A stretch of DNA of 64,000 nucleotides from Helianthus annuus (lineage: Eukaryota > Streptophyta > Magnoliopsida > Asterales > Asteraceae), in the NCBI RefSeq assembly GCF_002127325.2, contig NC_035449.2:78840693-78904692 (forward strand), read 5' to 3'. The position numbers and the translations under genes are program-made. Positions 18,765 through 30,286 of this stretch are shown here, piece by piece. The first letter of the stretch is position 1; each line of letters opens with the position of its first letter. Under the pieces are notes generated by a model, which saw only the letters and a list, made by a program, of their open reading frames with translations, made no database searches and was not told where the DNA came from.

Positions 18765-21397
18765 TGTGACAACTCGAGTTTCCAAGGTTTCTCCTCTATA
18801 CGTTACTTGCGGTGTCTTGTGATTCATTGCATTGAACTGTACACTATGTTTTGTTCATAAGTTGCTTACATTAATATGTGTCTTGTTATTGATATGTGTT
18901 TTAGTTATAAGTTGCTTACAAGTTGGTTAGATATATTTTCCCGTCCCGTGCAATGAGCATACTACCCCGCGAAAACACTAAAGTGTTTTCGTCCACTACT
19001 AACCGGTGAAGAACAACGAATGGGCTTCGGCCCAAACTCTTGGTATTTAATGTAACAGTGACTAACCCTAGATTATTACTCTCAATCGTAAACGTCTGCA
19101 ACCCTACTCTCTCCTTTCAAACCCGACGGCAACCTTGGGTTCCCCAGAAACTCTCAAGACAATCTAGATATTATTCTGTTCATCCGGTTAGTGTTAACCC
19201 TTATTCGATTAATTGATTGAAAAAACTTGTTGACTATTTATTTGACATCACGAAATAACTGTTATTATGTAATGTTTGCGATCATATGATCTGATGTAAA
19301 CGATGAACAAATTGTGATGTTATGATGAGCATGTGATTTGTTTTGTATGATCATTGGGTAGAAAATGGCGGCTGATCAATGTTGGTCCAATCAAAAATAG
19401 ATGTCGGCCACTGTGATTGTTTAGTAATTGTGCATACATGTGATGGCAATCAAAAATAGATGTCGGCCACTGTGATTGTTTAGTAATTGTGCATACATGT
19501 GATGTGATTGTTTAATTGTTTTCAACTTTGATTAGCATGATGATGATGATCTGACAACTAGTCATATGCACTTTGAATATGTAGTGAATGAGTTTGATAT
19601 TGGAGGTCCAATGAGAGACCTTGATTATGCATTTTTAGTCCAATAAAAAAAATAGTGGAGGCATCCATGAATTCTTGTACCATTTGGCTTAGATTGAAGT
19701 GATGCTCCATTTAGGGAATCGAGGTTGTTGGAGGTGGCAGCCCAACCTTTGATTAGAATATAGGATGATTATGTGTGCCATGTATCACGTGTATAACTGC
19801 AGCCTACTATTTAATTTGGTTCAATTTTAACAAGATGGCACTAACACATGTCGGCCATTGTTGGGTGTTTTGATATGGTTAATAATGCTCACAACTATTG
19901 AATTTATTTGAACATTAATTTGATATGGGCGGCATTACACAAAACGAGGAGCTTGTCTGCATGTGTTAATGATTGTAATCGGTTTGTGTGTCTGTTGATG
20001 ATGGTGATGCAGCCGACGAAAACACTACTCGACGAAAACACTTTGGGATTTCGTTGCCCAAGTGTTTTCGCCAACAAGGGTTTTCGGCCCAAGTGTTTTC
20101 TTCACAAAGTTGATTTCGGCCCAACTGTTTATGTCTGTTAAGTATGTAACTATGTTTAGCCTATTAACTGAGTTAAGTTTGTTAACTCAGTTAACTTTAT
20201 TAATTTGGTTAGTTTCATGTATGATACTATGTTAAGTGAGTAACTTTTGTTAACCCTGTTAGTTAATTCTGTGAGTTGATTAACAGTGTTAGCTTATGAT
20301 TCCTGTTAAATTGCTAACTTCGTTAAGACTGTTAACCCTCTCAAGTATGATGATGAATAACTCTGTTAGTACGAACTGAGATGGACATTTATATGAAACA
20401 TGAATTTTATGAGATTGATTAATTTCTTACGTGATACATGATGTTAACTATCAAGCACTATGTGATGTTAGATTTGCATGCGAGTTATTATGAATGAAAC
20501 TGATTGTACATACGTGCATACTATAGGTCGTGATTGATTAACTGTGAGCATATACTTAGCATACCGAGCAAACCAAGGTGAGTTCACACCCTTACTAAGG
20601 CATGGGATTCCCAAGGGCTTGGGAATGGGATTGAAGGAATGAGATTGACTAGACACGTACATACACTGTTACTAGACTACCATACCATCGTCCTCGGTTG
20701 TGCAGGACATATACGTAAAACCTACGTATACTTATGCTGCTCGCTATCCTCGGTTGTGAAGGATACTCACATAAAACCTACGTGAACTTATACTCACTAC
20801 TGCCTCGGTTGTGTCAGGCACTTACGTAAAGCCTACGTAAACCCCCGCGTACCCCTATCCTCGGTTGTGAAGGATTACTTACGTAAAACCTACGTAAACT
20901 TGTACGTATTACTGTTCTCGGGATATGTAGAACACTTATGGTTACGAATAGTCTAGTGGATAAACAACATGGGAAGCCCCCACCAATAGAACGTACTATC
21001 GGCCCAGTAGAGCCACATGTTACATACGAACTTACTATTACGCATTTACTTTCTGTGAACTCGCTTAAGTAGTTATTGATCCTCTGTTACATGCCTTGCA
21101 GGTCGTTAGATACATGGAGCTTGCACAGGGAGGAGCTGGTCGTTGTGGGCTTGAATCGTGATTGATTTGCTAAACACTTATGACAGTTGATACTTTATTA
21201 TGATGGGTTTTAATTATACGCTTCCGCTAAACAATGATGACTTACTTATGTTTTGAAACACCTTTCATATGGATTTGGTTTGGTTTATTGGCAATTACTT
21301 TTACTATATATATTGTTCTATATGATTGGTGGCTTGATCCTGGTCAGTCACGCTCCCAAGCGGTGATACTCCGCAGGTGGATTTTGGGGGTGTGACA
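18765..21397 (+). repeat. 5' LTR of the first Tekay element, 2633 bp
   Basis: It starts TGTGACAACTCGAG and ends GGGGGTGTGACA. It contains a 57-bp direct duplication near 19383-19500 (GATGTCGGCCACTGTGATTG in each copy), a GTTAA-rich stretch at 20135-20350 and the CCTCGGTTGTG minisatellite at about 20690-20945. Long for an LTR but normal for Tekay. Confidence 0.9.
20690..20945 (+). repeat. Minisatellite inside the Tekay LTR
   Basis: Four to five units of about 55-60 bp share CCTCGGTTGTG, then AGGA or AGGCA, then ACGTAAAACCTACGTAAAC. The ACGTAAAACCTACGT part is partly self-complementary. The same block occurs in the 3' LTR (27914-28170) and, diverged, in the third Tekay LTR (59070-59320). Confidence 0.8.
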
Positions 21398-21399
21398 GA

Positions 21400-21413
21400 T
21401 TGGTATCAGAGCC
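21400..21413 (+). promoter_or_regulatory. Primer-binding site, initiator-methionine tRNA
   Basis: TTGGTATCAGAGCC two bases after the 5' LTR. Confidence 0.85.
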
Positions 21414-21719
21414 ATTGGTTATAGAGAACTTGGTTTTAATATGGGGAAAACGTTTTTATTAAAACCAGACTATAACCAGAACAGTGCTCTCAACGATCCA
21501 CAACGACGCTTCGCTCCACGTGCAAGACTCAACATCCTAGGTAATAAGGTTTATGTTTATTACCTGCTTGCTAGAACTGTATAGAACTTTGCTCGTAGTA
21601 TGCTTAGATTACACTGCTCATTACTTGTTATTGCTTGAGAACACCTATGTGCTTACACTCTTCTGTCATCGTACTACTCGCGAATCAAACTCACTTATTC
21701 TACTCTTACTATGAAGATC
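21414..21719 (+). other. Short leader of the first Tekay element
   Basis: 306 bp between primer site and gag start, with no coding sequence. It is closely matched in the third Tekay element (59810-60100). Confidence 0.6.
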
Positions 21720-22770
21720 ATGTCTGGACGTGTGAACATGACTCAAGCCCAGTTGATGGCTTTCGTTAATGAACAAGTTGTTGCGGCACTTGCAGCTGCT
21801 CAAGCAGGTAGTATACCCTGCAGTTTAGACTCACACTAGGATCTTTAGATCCTACATTAACTCTTGTGTTTAACCTTGTCCTATTCGTACACAATAGGTC
21901 AACATGCTCAGCAGCCCGTCTGCACTTTCAAGAACTTTATGGATTGTCGGCCTAGCACATTTAGTGGCACTGAAGGAGCGGTTGGACTCCTCCACTGGTT
22001 TGAAAAGCTAGAGTCAGTATTTGAAATGTGTGAATGCCCTGAGGCTCGCAGGGTCAAGTACGCCACTAGCACGTTGGAAGGGATTGCGCTAACCCGGTGG
22101 AACGCGCAAGTACAGATACTAGGGTTGGCAGCTGCTAACGCCACCCCTTGGAACGATTTTTAAGGAACTCATTAAGAGGGAATACTGCACGCGTGATGAC
22201 ATTCACAAGTTGGAAGATGAGTTTTATCATCTGAAAATGACGGGGTCGGAAATCGAAGCCTATACTAAACGGTCAAATGAGCTGGCCGTGCTATGCCCAA
22301 CTATGGTGGACCCTCCAATCAAGCGCATTGAGTTGTACCTCAAGGGTGTAGCATCAGAAATTCAGAGCCATGTGACATCGGCTAACCTCGACAACATCCA
22401 AGACATTCAGCGTCTTGCTCATCGCCTCACGGATCAGGCAGTGGAACAGAACAAGCTGCCTAGACGTATCAGCACTACTACTACCGCTACCACTTCTGCT
22501 ACTCCCGCTACTCCTAGTGACGACAAGCGGAAATGGGATGGGTATCCCAGCAAGGGTTCCGCTACCGTTCAGTCTCAAGCACAGCAGCAGCGCGAGAAAT
22601 AGTGATCACCAGAGCCCGGGTCAGCCAACTTCTGGTGGTCAAGGGCAGGGTGGATATCGGGGAATTCACCCACTGTGTGCCAAATGCAACGGACACCACA
22701 ATGGTTAGTGCAATGAGGGACGTTGCCTGAGGTGTCTCAAGATGGGCCATGAAGCTAAGGATTCAGGAGC
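21720..22770 (+). pseudogene. Tekay gag, frameshifted, with an intron-like gap
   Basis: The start is ATG at 21720 (MSGRVNMTQAQLMAFVNEQ). After 29 codons the frame is interrupted at 21808-21897 by 90 bp that begin GT, end AG and contain stops. Reading resumes in phase with the retrotransposon gag domain (GAVGLLHWFEKLESVF, then SEIEAYTKRSNELAVLCPT). One extra T in the run at 22158-22161 and one extra A near 22598 shift the frame. A CCHC zinc-knuckle region (CAKCNGHHN, then [13 protein letters not shown]) follows, with an in-frame TAG at about 22706. Gag would form the particle that packages element RNA. This copy cannot make it intact. Confidence 0.8.
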
Positions 22771-25700
22771 CCACGGCCTGCAAATCAGAATCTCCAGCAG
22801 CAACAGCAAGCAGAAATCCTATGCAAAGAAAAGATTGTTCGTATTCCTCGTTCTGGTCAAGAACCTCTCGAAGTTCAAGGCGACAAGAATGGTGTTGCGG
22901 TTGGCATCATCTCTTTCCTGAAGGCTCAGAAATGTTTGCGGAAGGGTCACACCGCTATTTTGGGACTCGTTACTGACGCATCAACGAAAGAAAAGAAATT
23001 GGAGGACATTCCAGTTGTACGCGACTTACCTCAGGTGTTCCCTGAAGATTTACCTGGTCTACCGCCTCATCGACGGGTCGAATTTCAAATCGAGCTCGCT
23101 CCAGGAGCAGCACCCATAGCTTGGGTACCGTATCGTTTAGCTCTAACTGAACTGGAAAAACTGTCAAAACAGCTACAAGAGCTCTTGGAAAAGGGCTTTA
23201 TTCGTCCAAGCTCTTCGCCTTGGGGAGCTCCAGTATTATTCGTGAAAAAGAAGGATGGCACTTTCAGGATGTGTATAGACTACCGCGAACTGAGCAAGGT
23301 CACCGTGAAGAACCGTTATCCTCTTCCACGCATTGACGATTTATTCGACCAGTTGCAAGGGTCGAGTTACTATTCCAAGATTGATCTAAGGTCAGGGTAT
23401 CATCAGCTGAGAGTCCGGGATGAGGACGTCTCCAAGACAGCATTCAGAACTCGCTACGGTCACTACGAGTTTGTAGTCATGCCATTTGGGCTTGCGAACA
23501 CGCCTGCAGTTTTCATGGATCTTATGAACAGGGTGTGCAAACCCTATCTTGACAAGTTCGTCATTGTCTTCATCGACGACATTCTGATCTACTCCAAGAG
23601 TCAGGAGGAACACGAGCAGCACTTACGTCTTATCTTGGAACTTCTTCGAAAGGAACAACTGTACGCCAAGTTTTCAAAATGCGACTTCTGGCTTCGAGAA
23701 GTCCACTTCTTAGGCCATGTGGTAAACAGGGATGGGATTCATGTCGATCCATCCAAGGTATATTCGATCAGGAACTTGCCTGCACCGCGTACACCAACGG
23801 AAATACGCCAATTCTTGGGTTTGGCGGGGTACTACAGACGATTCATCAAAGACTTCTCAAAGATCGCACAGCCGCTTACTATGTTGACACAGAAAGGTGT
23901 TACCTATCGTTGGGGTAATACACAAGAAACTGCCTTTCAGTACCTGAAGGATAGACTATGCAGCGCACCTATTCTCTCATTGCCAGAGGGCACGGATGAT
24001 TTTTTGGTCTATTGTGACGCATCGATACAAGGGCTTGGTTGTGTATTGATGCAGCGGGATAAAGTTATTGCCTACGCCTCTCGTCAACTCAAGGTTCATG
24101 AACGGAACTACACGACGCACGATTTAGAGCTGGGAGCTGTTGTTTTTGCACTTAAGATATGGCGACACTACCTGTACGGTACCAAGTGCACAATTTACAC
24201 CGATCACAGGAGTCCTGAGCATATCTTCAAGCAGAAGGAATTGAACATGCGTCAACGACGATGGGTCGAGTTACTTAACGATTACGAATGCGCTATCAAG
24301 TACCATCCAGGCAAGGCCAATGTTGTGGCTGACGCTCTCTGTCGGAAGGACACCCTACCTAGACGCGTACGAGCCTTGCAGCTCACTATTCAGTCCAGTC
24401 TTCCCGCACAGATACGAACTGCTCAGATGGAAGCATTAAAGCCTGAAAACGTCAAAGCTGAAGCCTTACGCGGCTCAAGGCAACGAATGGAACAAAAGGA
24501 AGACGGCGCCTACTATGTAACGGGGCGTATTTGGGTCCCACTTTTTGGCGGTTTACGCGAGCTGGTAATGGACGAAGCTCACAAGTCTCGCTACTCGGTA
24601 CATCCAGGGTTGGATAAAATGTACCACGATCTCAAAACAACATATTGGTGGCCTAGCATGAAAGCCCACATCGCTACTTACGTTGGCAAGTGTTTGACAT
24701 GTGCAAAAGTCAAAGTGGAGTATCAGAAACCAGCGGGTCTACTTCAGCAACCCAAGATACCGCAATGGAAATGGGAAGAAATTTTCATGGATTTTGTTAC
24801 AGGCCTACCCAGATCCCAGCGTGGGAATGACACCATATGGGTGATCGTGGATCGACTCACCAAGTCTGCACACTTCCTGGCTATAAAGGAAACGGATAAG
24901 TTCTCCACTCTCGCAGACGTTTACCTTAAAGAAGTTGTTTCGAGGCACGGGGTGCCCACCTCCATCATTTCGGACCGGGATGCACGATTCACGTCAGAGC
25001 TATGGCAAGCGATGCACAAATCTTTTGGCTCACGATTAGACATGAGCACAGCACATCATCCTCAGACGGATGGGCAGTCTGAGCGAACGATCCAAACTCT
25101 TGAAGACATGCTTCGGGCATGTGTTATTGATTTCGGCAACGGCTGGGAAAAGCATCTCCCTTTGGTGGAGTTTTCGCATAATAACAGTTATCACACCAGC
25201 ATACAAGCCGCTCCATTTGAGGCATTGTACGGACGTAAATGCCGGTCACCTCTCTGTTGGGCAGAGGTGGGGGATAGTCAGATCATGGGTCCAGAGATTG
25301 TAGTGGACGCCACGGAAAAGATTGCACAGATACGACAACGCATGGCGGCAGCACGCGACCGTCAGAAAGCCTACGCGGACAAGCGTAGGAAGCCTTTGGA
25401 GTTTCAGGTCGGGGACCGGGTTTTACTAAAAGTCTCACCCTGGAAGGGTGTGGTTCGTTTTGGCAAACGGGGCAAACTAAATCCGCGGTATGTCGGACCG
25501 TTCGAGATCATTGAGAAAATAGGCAAAGTGGCCTACAAGCTAAACCTACCAGCTGAACTCGGTGCAGTTCACAATGTATTTCACGTGTCGAATCTGAAGA
25601 AGTGCCTGTCAGATGAGACCCTCATAGTTCCTTTTAAGGAACTCACTATCGACGAGCGGTTGCAGTTCGTCGAGGAACCAGTTGAAATCACGGACCGGGA

Positions 25701-25900
25701 TGTTAAGGTCCTCAAAAGCAAGAGAATCCCTCTTGTTCGAGTTCGTTGGAACTCCCGTCGTGGCCCAGAGTCCACGTGGGAATGAGAAGACCAAATGAAA
25801 CTCAAGTATCCCCGGTTATTCGGAAACAGTGCAACCACTACTGAGGCTGAAGCTACTACAGAATTTCGGGACAAAATTCCAAATCAACGGGGGGATGATG
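22771..25900 (+). pseudogene. Tekay pol: reverse transcriptase, RNase H, integrase, chromodomain (protease deleted)
   Basis: Soon after the zinc knuckle the sequence jumps to the end of the protease region ([17 protein letters not shown], in a frame near 22820-22890), so the aspartic-protease active site is deleted. The long open block runs from about 22936 to TGA at 25783-25785, 949 residues. Within it are the reverse transcriptase ([17 protein letters not shown] at about 102, catalytic FIDDIL at about 212), RNase H (DAS at about 360, [12 protein letters not shown]), the integrase HHCC finger (from [10 protein letters not shown], about 548, to CLTCAKV) and integrase D, D, E (MDFVTG about 618, SDRDARFT about 680, [11 protein letters not shown] about 714), then a chromodomain ([20 protein letters not shown], about 915-949). 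Its last helix is cut by an Arg-to-stop change (CGA to TGA). Confidence 0.9.
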
Positions 25901-25984
25901 TGACACCCCAGGAAAACCAGTAAACCAAGCAAACTTAACTAGCTTCCTCAGTAACCGCATGCTAAATTTCGGGACGAAATTTCT

Positions 25985-26000
25985 TTCAAGTTGGGGATAA
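25985..26000 (+). promoter_or_regulatory. Polypurine tract of the first Tekay element
   Basis: The purine-rich AAGTTGGGGATAA lies directly before the 3' LTR at 26001. Confidence 0.75.
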
Positions 26001-28632
26001 TGTGACAACTCGAGTTTCCAAGGTTTCTCCTGTATACGTTACTTGCGGTGTCTTGTGATTCATTGCATTGAACTGTACACTATGTTTTGTTCATAAGTTG
26101 CTTACATTAATATGTGTCTTGTTATTGATATGTGTTTTAGTTATAAGTTGCTTACAAGTTGGTTAGATATATTTTCCCGTCCCGTGAAATGAGCATACTA
26201 CCCCGCGAAAACACTTTAGTGTTTTCGTCCACTACTAACCGGTGAAGAACAACGAATGGGCTTCGGCCCAAACTCTTGGTATTTAATGTAACAGTGACTA
26301 ACCCTAGATTATTACTCTCAATCGTAAACGTCTGCAACCCTACTCTCTCCTTTCAAACCCGATGGCAACCTTGGGTTCCCCGGAAACTCTCAAGACAATC
26401 TAGATATTATTCTGTTCATCCGGTTAGTGTTAACCCTTATTCGATTAATTGATTGAAAACACTTGTTGACTATTTATTTGACATCACGAAATAACTGTTA
26501 TTATGTAATGTTTGCGATCATATGATCTGATGTAAACGATGAACAAATTGTGATGTTATGATGAGCATGTGATTTGTTTTGTATGATCATTGGGTAGAAA
26601 ATGGCGGCTGATCAATGTTGGTCCAATCAAAAATAGATGTCGGCCACTGTGATTGTTTAGTAATTGTGCATACATGTGATGGCAATCAAAAATAGATGTC
26701 GGCCACTGTGATTGTTTAGTAATTGTGCATACATGTGATGTGATTGTTTAATTGTTTTCAACTTTGATTAGCATGGTGATGATGATCTGACAACTAGTCA
26801 TATGCACTTTGAATATGTAGTGAATGAGTTTGATATTGGAGGTCCAATGAGAGACCTTGATTATGCATTTTTAGTCCAATAAAAAAAATAGTGGAGGCAT
26901 CCATGAATTCTTGTACCATTTGGCTTAGATTGAAGTGATGCTCCATTTAGGGAATCGAGGTTGTTGGAGGTGGCAGCCCAACCTTTGATTAGAATATAGG
27001 ATGATTATGTGTGCCATGTATCACGTGTATAACTGCAGCCTATTATTTAATTTGGTTCAATTTTAACAAGATGGCATTAACACATGTCGGCCATTGTTGG
27101 GTGTTTTGATATGGTTAATAATGCTCACAACTATTGAATTTATTTTAACATTAATTTGATATGGGCGGCATTACACAAAACGAGGAGCTTGTCTGCATGT
27201 GTTAATGATTGTAATCGGTTTGTGTGTCTGTTGATGATGGTGATGCAGCCGACGAAAACACTACTCGACGAAAACACTTTGGGATTTCGTTGCCCAAGTG
27301 TTTTCGCCAACAAGGGTTTTCGGCCCAAGTGTTTTCTTCACAAAGTTGATTTTGGCCCAACTGTTTATGTCTGTTAAGTATGTAACTATGTTTAGCCTAT
27401 TAACTGAGTTAAGTTTGTTAACTCAGTTAACTTTATTAATTTGGTTAGTTTCATGTATGATACTATGTTAAGTGAGTAACTTTTGTTAACCCTGTTAGTT
27501 AATTCTGTGAGTTGATTAACAGTGTTAGTTTATGATTCTTGTTAAATTGCTAACTTCGTTAAGACTGTTAACCCTCTCAAGTATGATGATGAATAACTCT
27601 GTTAGTACGAACTGAGATGGACATTTATATGAAACATGAATTGCATGAGATTGATTAATTTCTTACGTGATACATGATGTTAACTGTCAAGCACTATGTG
27701 ATGTTAGATTGCATGCGAGTTATTATGAATGAAACTGATTGTACATACGTGCATACTATAGGTCGTGATTGATTAACTGTGAGCATATACTTAGCATACT
27801 GAGCAAACCAAGGTGAGTTCACACCCTTACTAAGGCATGGGATTCCCAAGGGCTTGGGAATGGGATTGAAGGAATGAGATTGACTAGACACGTACATACA
27901 CTGTTACTAGACTACCATACCATCGTCCTCGGTTGTGCAGGACACATACGTAAAACCTACGTATACTTATGCTGCTCGCTATCCTCGGTTGTGAAGGATA
28001 CTCACGTAAAACCTACGTGAACTTATACTCACTACTGCCTCGGTTGTGTCAGGCACTTACGTAAAGCCTACGTAAACCCCCGCGTACCCCTATCCTCGGT
28101 TGTGAAGGATTACTTACGTAAAACCTACGTAAACTTGTACGTATTACTGTTCTCGGGATATGTAGAACACTTATGGTTACGAATAGTCTAGTGGATAAAC
28201 AACATGGGAAGCCCCCACCAATACAACGTACTATCTGCCCAGTAGAGCCACATGTTACATACGAACTTACTATTACGCATTTACTTTCTGTGAACTCGCT
28301 CAACTAGTTGTTGATCCTCTGTTACATGCCTTGCAGGTCGTTAGATACATGGAGCTTGCACAGGGAGGAGCTGGTCGTTGTGGGCTTGAATCGTGATTGA
28401 TTTGCTAAACACTTATGACAGTTGATACTTTATTATGATGGGTTTTAATTATACGCTTCCGCTAAACAATGATGACTTACTTATGTTTTGAAACACCTTT
28501 CATATGGATTTGGTTTGGTTTATTGGCAATTACTTTTACTATATATATTGTTCTATATGATTGGTGGCTTGATCCTGGTCAGTCACGCTCCCAAGCGGTG
28601 ATACTCCGCAGGTGGATTTTGGGGGTGTGACA
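26001..28632 (+). repeat. 3' LTR of the first Tekay element, 2632 bp
   Basis: Nearly identical to 18765-21397, including both internal duplications. It ends GGGGGTGTGACA, followed by the duplication GTTGT. Confidence 0.9.
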
Positions 28633-29230
28633 GTTGTGTTTTAACAGCAAGCAGATTCATACAGTTGTGTTTTAACATCAAGCAGATTCATACAGTTGTG
28701 TTTTAGCATTCAGATTCATACAGTTGTGTTTTAACAGCAAGCCGATTCATACAGTTGTGTTTTAGCATTCAGATTCATACAGTTGTGTTTTAACAGCAAG
28801 CAGATTCTTACAGTTGTGTTTTAGCATTCAGATTCATACAGTTGTGTTTTAACAGCAGGCAGATTCATACAGTTGTGTTTTAGCATTCAAATTCATACAG
28901 TTGTATTTTAGCATTCATATTGATACAATTGTGTTTTAACAGTAAGCAGATTCATACAGTTGTGTTTTAACAGTAAGCAGATTCATACATTTGTGTTTTA
29001 ACAGCAAGCAGATTCATACAGTTGTGTTTTAACATCAAGCAGATTCATACAGTTGTGTTTTAGCATTCAGATTCATACAGTTGTGTTTTAACAGCAAGCC
29101 GATTCATACAGTTGTGTTTTAGCATTCAGATTCATACAGTTGTGTTTTAACAGCAAGCAGATTCTTACAGTTGTGTTTTAGCATTCAGATTCATACAGTT
29201 ATGTTTTAATAGCAAGCAAATTCATACGCT
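28633..29230. repeat. Minisatellite interior of the split terminal-repeat element
   Basis: About 20 units of two alternating types: CAGATTCATACAGTTGTGTT followed by TTAACAGCAAG (about 31 bp) or TTAGCATT (about 28 bp). Private variants (AACATCAAG, GCCGATTC, GATTCTTAC) recur in the same order about 357 bp apart, so a block of roughly 190 bp was duplicated inside the array. No spacers, so not a CRISPR array. Confidence 0.85.
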
Positions 29231-29571
29231 GTATTTTACCATCTATGCTGGTAATGCTGGAGGATTTCTTGACGCTGTGTTTTAACAACAAGGAGATTAC
29301 AAAACAGTAATCTGATAATTTTCAGTAATCTTCCGAACAATGGAATATGCGATTGGTTTAGATTTCGAAAACAAATTATTCAGAAAATCATGGAGAAAAA
29401 CGGTTACAAAATATGGACATGGATAGTTAGTTGATGAAGATAAATTCGAAAAATAAAAATAGAATGTGAAAGTACATAATTGCCCTTCTAGTTAAAAATC
29501 TTCATTGCCACATGTCGCATTCTGATTGCTTCCTAGACTTTCTAGGAAAAACCCACTCTCTACCCAACTCT
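29231..29571. repeat. Right end of the split terminal-repeat element
   Basis: Unique AT-rich sequence, then the inverted terminal repeat with the palindrome at 29530-29548 and the tip CCCAACTCT at 29563-29571. No gene. Confidence 0.65.
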
Positions 29572-29600
29572 TACTCTCTCTCTCTCTCTATATATATATA
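29572..29600. repeat. Compound (CT)n(TA)n microsatellite
   Basis: TACTCTCTCTCTCTCTCTAT then TA repeats. It borders the terminal-repeat element and could also be the TC-starting 5' tip of a plus-strand Helitron. Confidence 0.85.
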
Positions 29601-29717
29601 ATCATTAATATAAATGTAAAAGTACCCAACTTTATGCAACTGCTTATAAGTTATGAGTTATATGTTTCTGCTTTAGATCTTCGAGTAACAAAAATCACCT
29701 GAGAGTGTGTTTTACAG

Positions 29718-29961
29718 AGTAAATGTGACCATTGGCATAAAGGAAGATAGACTGATGATGATTGGGCTGCACACAGTTGCTGGTATTTCTGCATCAAATG
29801 TGGATCGATTGTTGGATGGACATACGTAAGATAAGAAACCTTAAATTAAAAAATTAACGTGCTTTATGTTATAGTTTATTACATGCATCTATCTATGAAT
29901 TTCAGGAAACCACACATGATGAGGCCCAAAAGTACAAGGAAGGGAAATCAGTCTTGGAACG
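29718..29961 (+). pseudogene. Yippee-like gene fragment (two exons, frameshifted)
   Basis: Exon 29718-29825 follows TTTTACAG and ends at GTAAG. Exon 29906-29961 follows TTTCAG and ends at GTTAGT. The first reads VNVTIGIKEDRLMMIGLHTV, then after a one-base frame change YFCIKCGSIVGWTY. The second reads AQKYKEGKSVLER. These match the order of the Yippee fold: the strand after the first zinc pair, the second CxxC pair (CIKCG) and the conserved KY-EGK--LER. Yippee proteins are small zinc-binding proteins of about 100-130 residues; their plant roles are poorly known. The first CxxC exon and the C-terminal end are not visible and the frame is broken. Intron splice sites remain, so it is a genomic fragment, not a processed copy. 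Confidence 0.75.
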
Positions 29962-29978
29962 GTTAGTATACCTATTTA

Positions 29979-30155
29979 TAGGGCTGCAAACAAACTAACG
30001 TTCGGGGAATAGTTCGTGAACCGTTCGACGGGAAGTTCGTTTGTGTTCGTTCGTTTATTAAACAAATGAACACAAACAAGAAATTTCCTTCGTTTAGTTA
30101 AATAAACGAACACGAACAGAGGCTGCGTTCGTTCATTTATGTTCGTTAACATTTG
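29979..30155. mobile_element. Fragment of a hAT-type MITE
   Basis: It starts TAGGGCTGCAAACAAAC and continues with GTTCG/CGAAC motifs (AACGTTCGGGGAATAGTTCG), the subterminal pattern of a plant hAT family. A matching right terminus is not evident, so I treat it as truncated. Confidence 0.4.
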
Positions 30156-30286
30156 GTAACGTGTCCGCATCAGACATGAAACGTTCCGACATGAATGGTA
30201 AGTTGACGAAGTTACATACATTGCAATATTGCATACTTTTAAGCAATCAAGCGTGTTTCTATGACTGAATAACCGACTAAAAGTGA

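Larger units (their letters stand above)
18765..28632 (+). mobile_element. Ty3/Gypsy Tekay chromovirus, 9.87 kb, target duplication GTTGT
   Basis: The LTRs are 18765-21397 and 26001-28632, with the duplication at 18760-18764 and 28633-28637. The order is primer site, gag, (protease deleted), reverse transcriptase, RNase H, integrase, chromodomain, purine tract. The chromodomain and long LTRs place it in the Tekay (Del) lineage. The LTRs differ by about 30 changes over 2.6 kb by eye. gag is frameshifted, the protease is missing and pol ends in an early stop, so it is defective. Confidence 0.9.
10394..29571. mobile_element. Terminal-inverted-repeat element (about 1.5 kb) split by two LTR retrotransposons
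   Basis: The left end starts AGAGTAGGG and the inverted right end AGAGTTGGG. Both then share GTTTTTCCTAGAAAGTCTAGGAAGC-type sequence, whose 19-bp core is itself a palindrome (TTCCTAGA/TCTAGGAA, at 10423-10441 and 29530-29548). What belongs to it is 10394-10654, 18425-18764 and 28638-29571. The rest is two insertions with perfect 5-bp duplications. Its interior is largely a minisatellite. It encodes no transposase. Superfamily is uncertain: the long ends suggest a Mutator-like or foldback element. Confidence 0.65.

Noticed and set aside
18916..19101. Frame repeated at 26152-26337
   Set aside because: Same position in both LTRs of one Tekay element. No domain, so LTR sequence rather than a gene.
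28633..29230. Direct repeats that could suggest a CRISPR array
   Set aside because: Units abut each other with no unique spacers, alternate in length and lie in a plant transposon. There are no cas genes.
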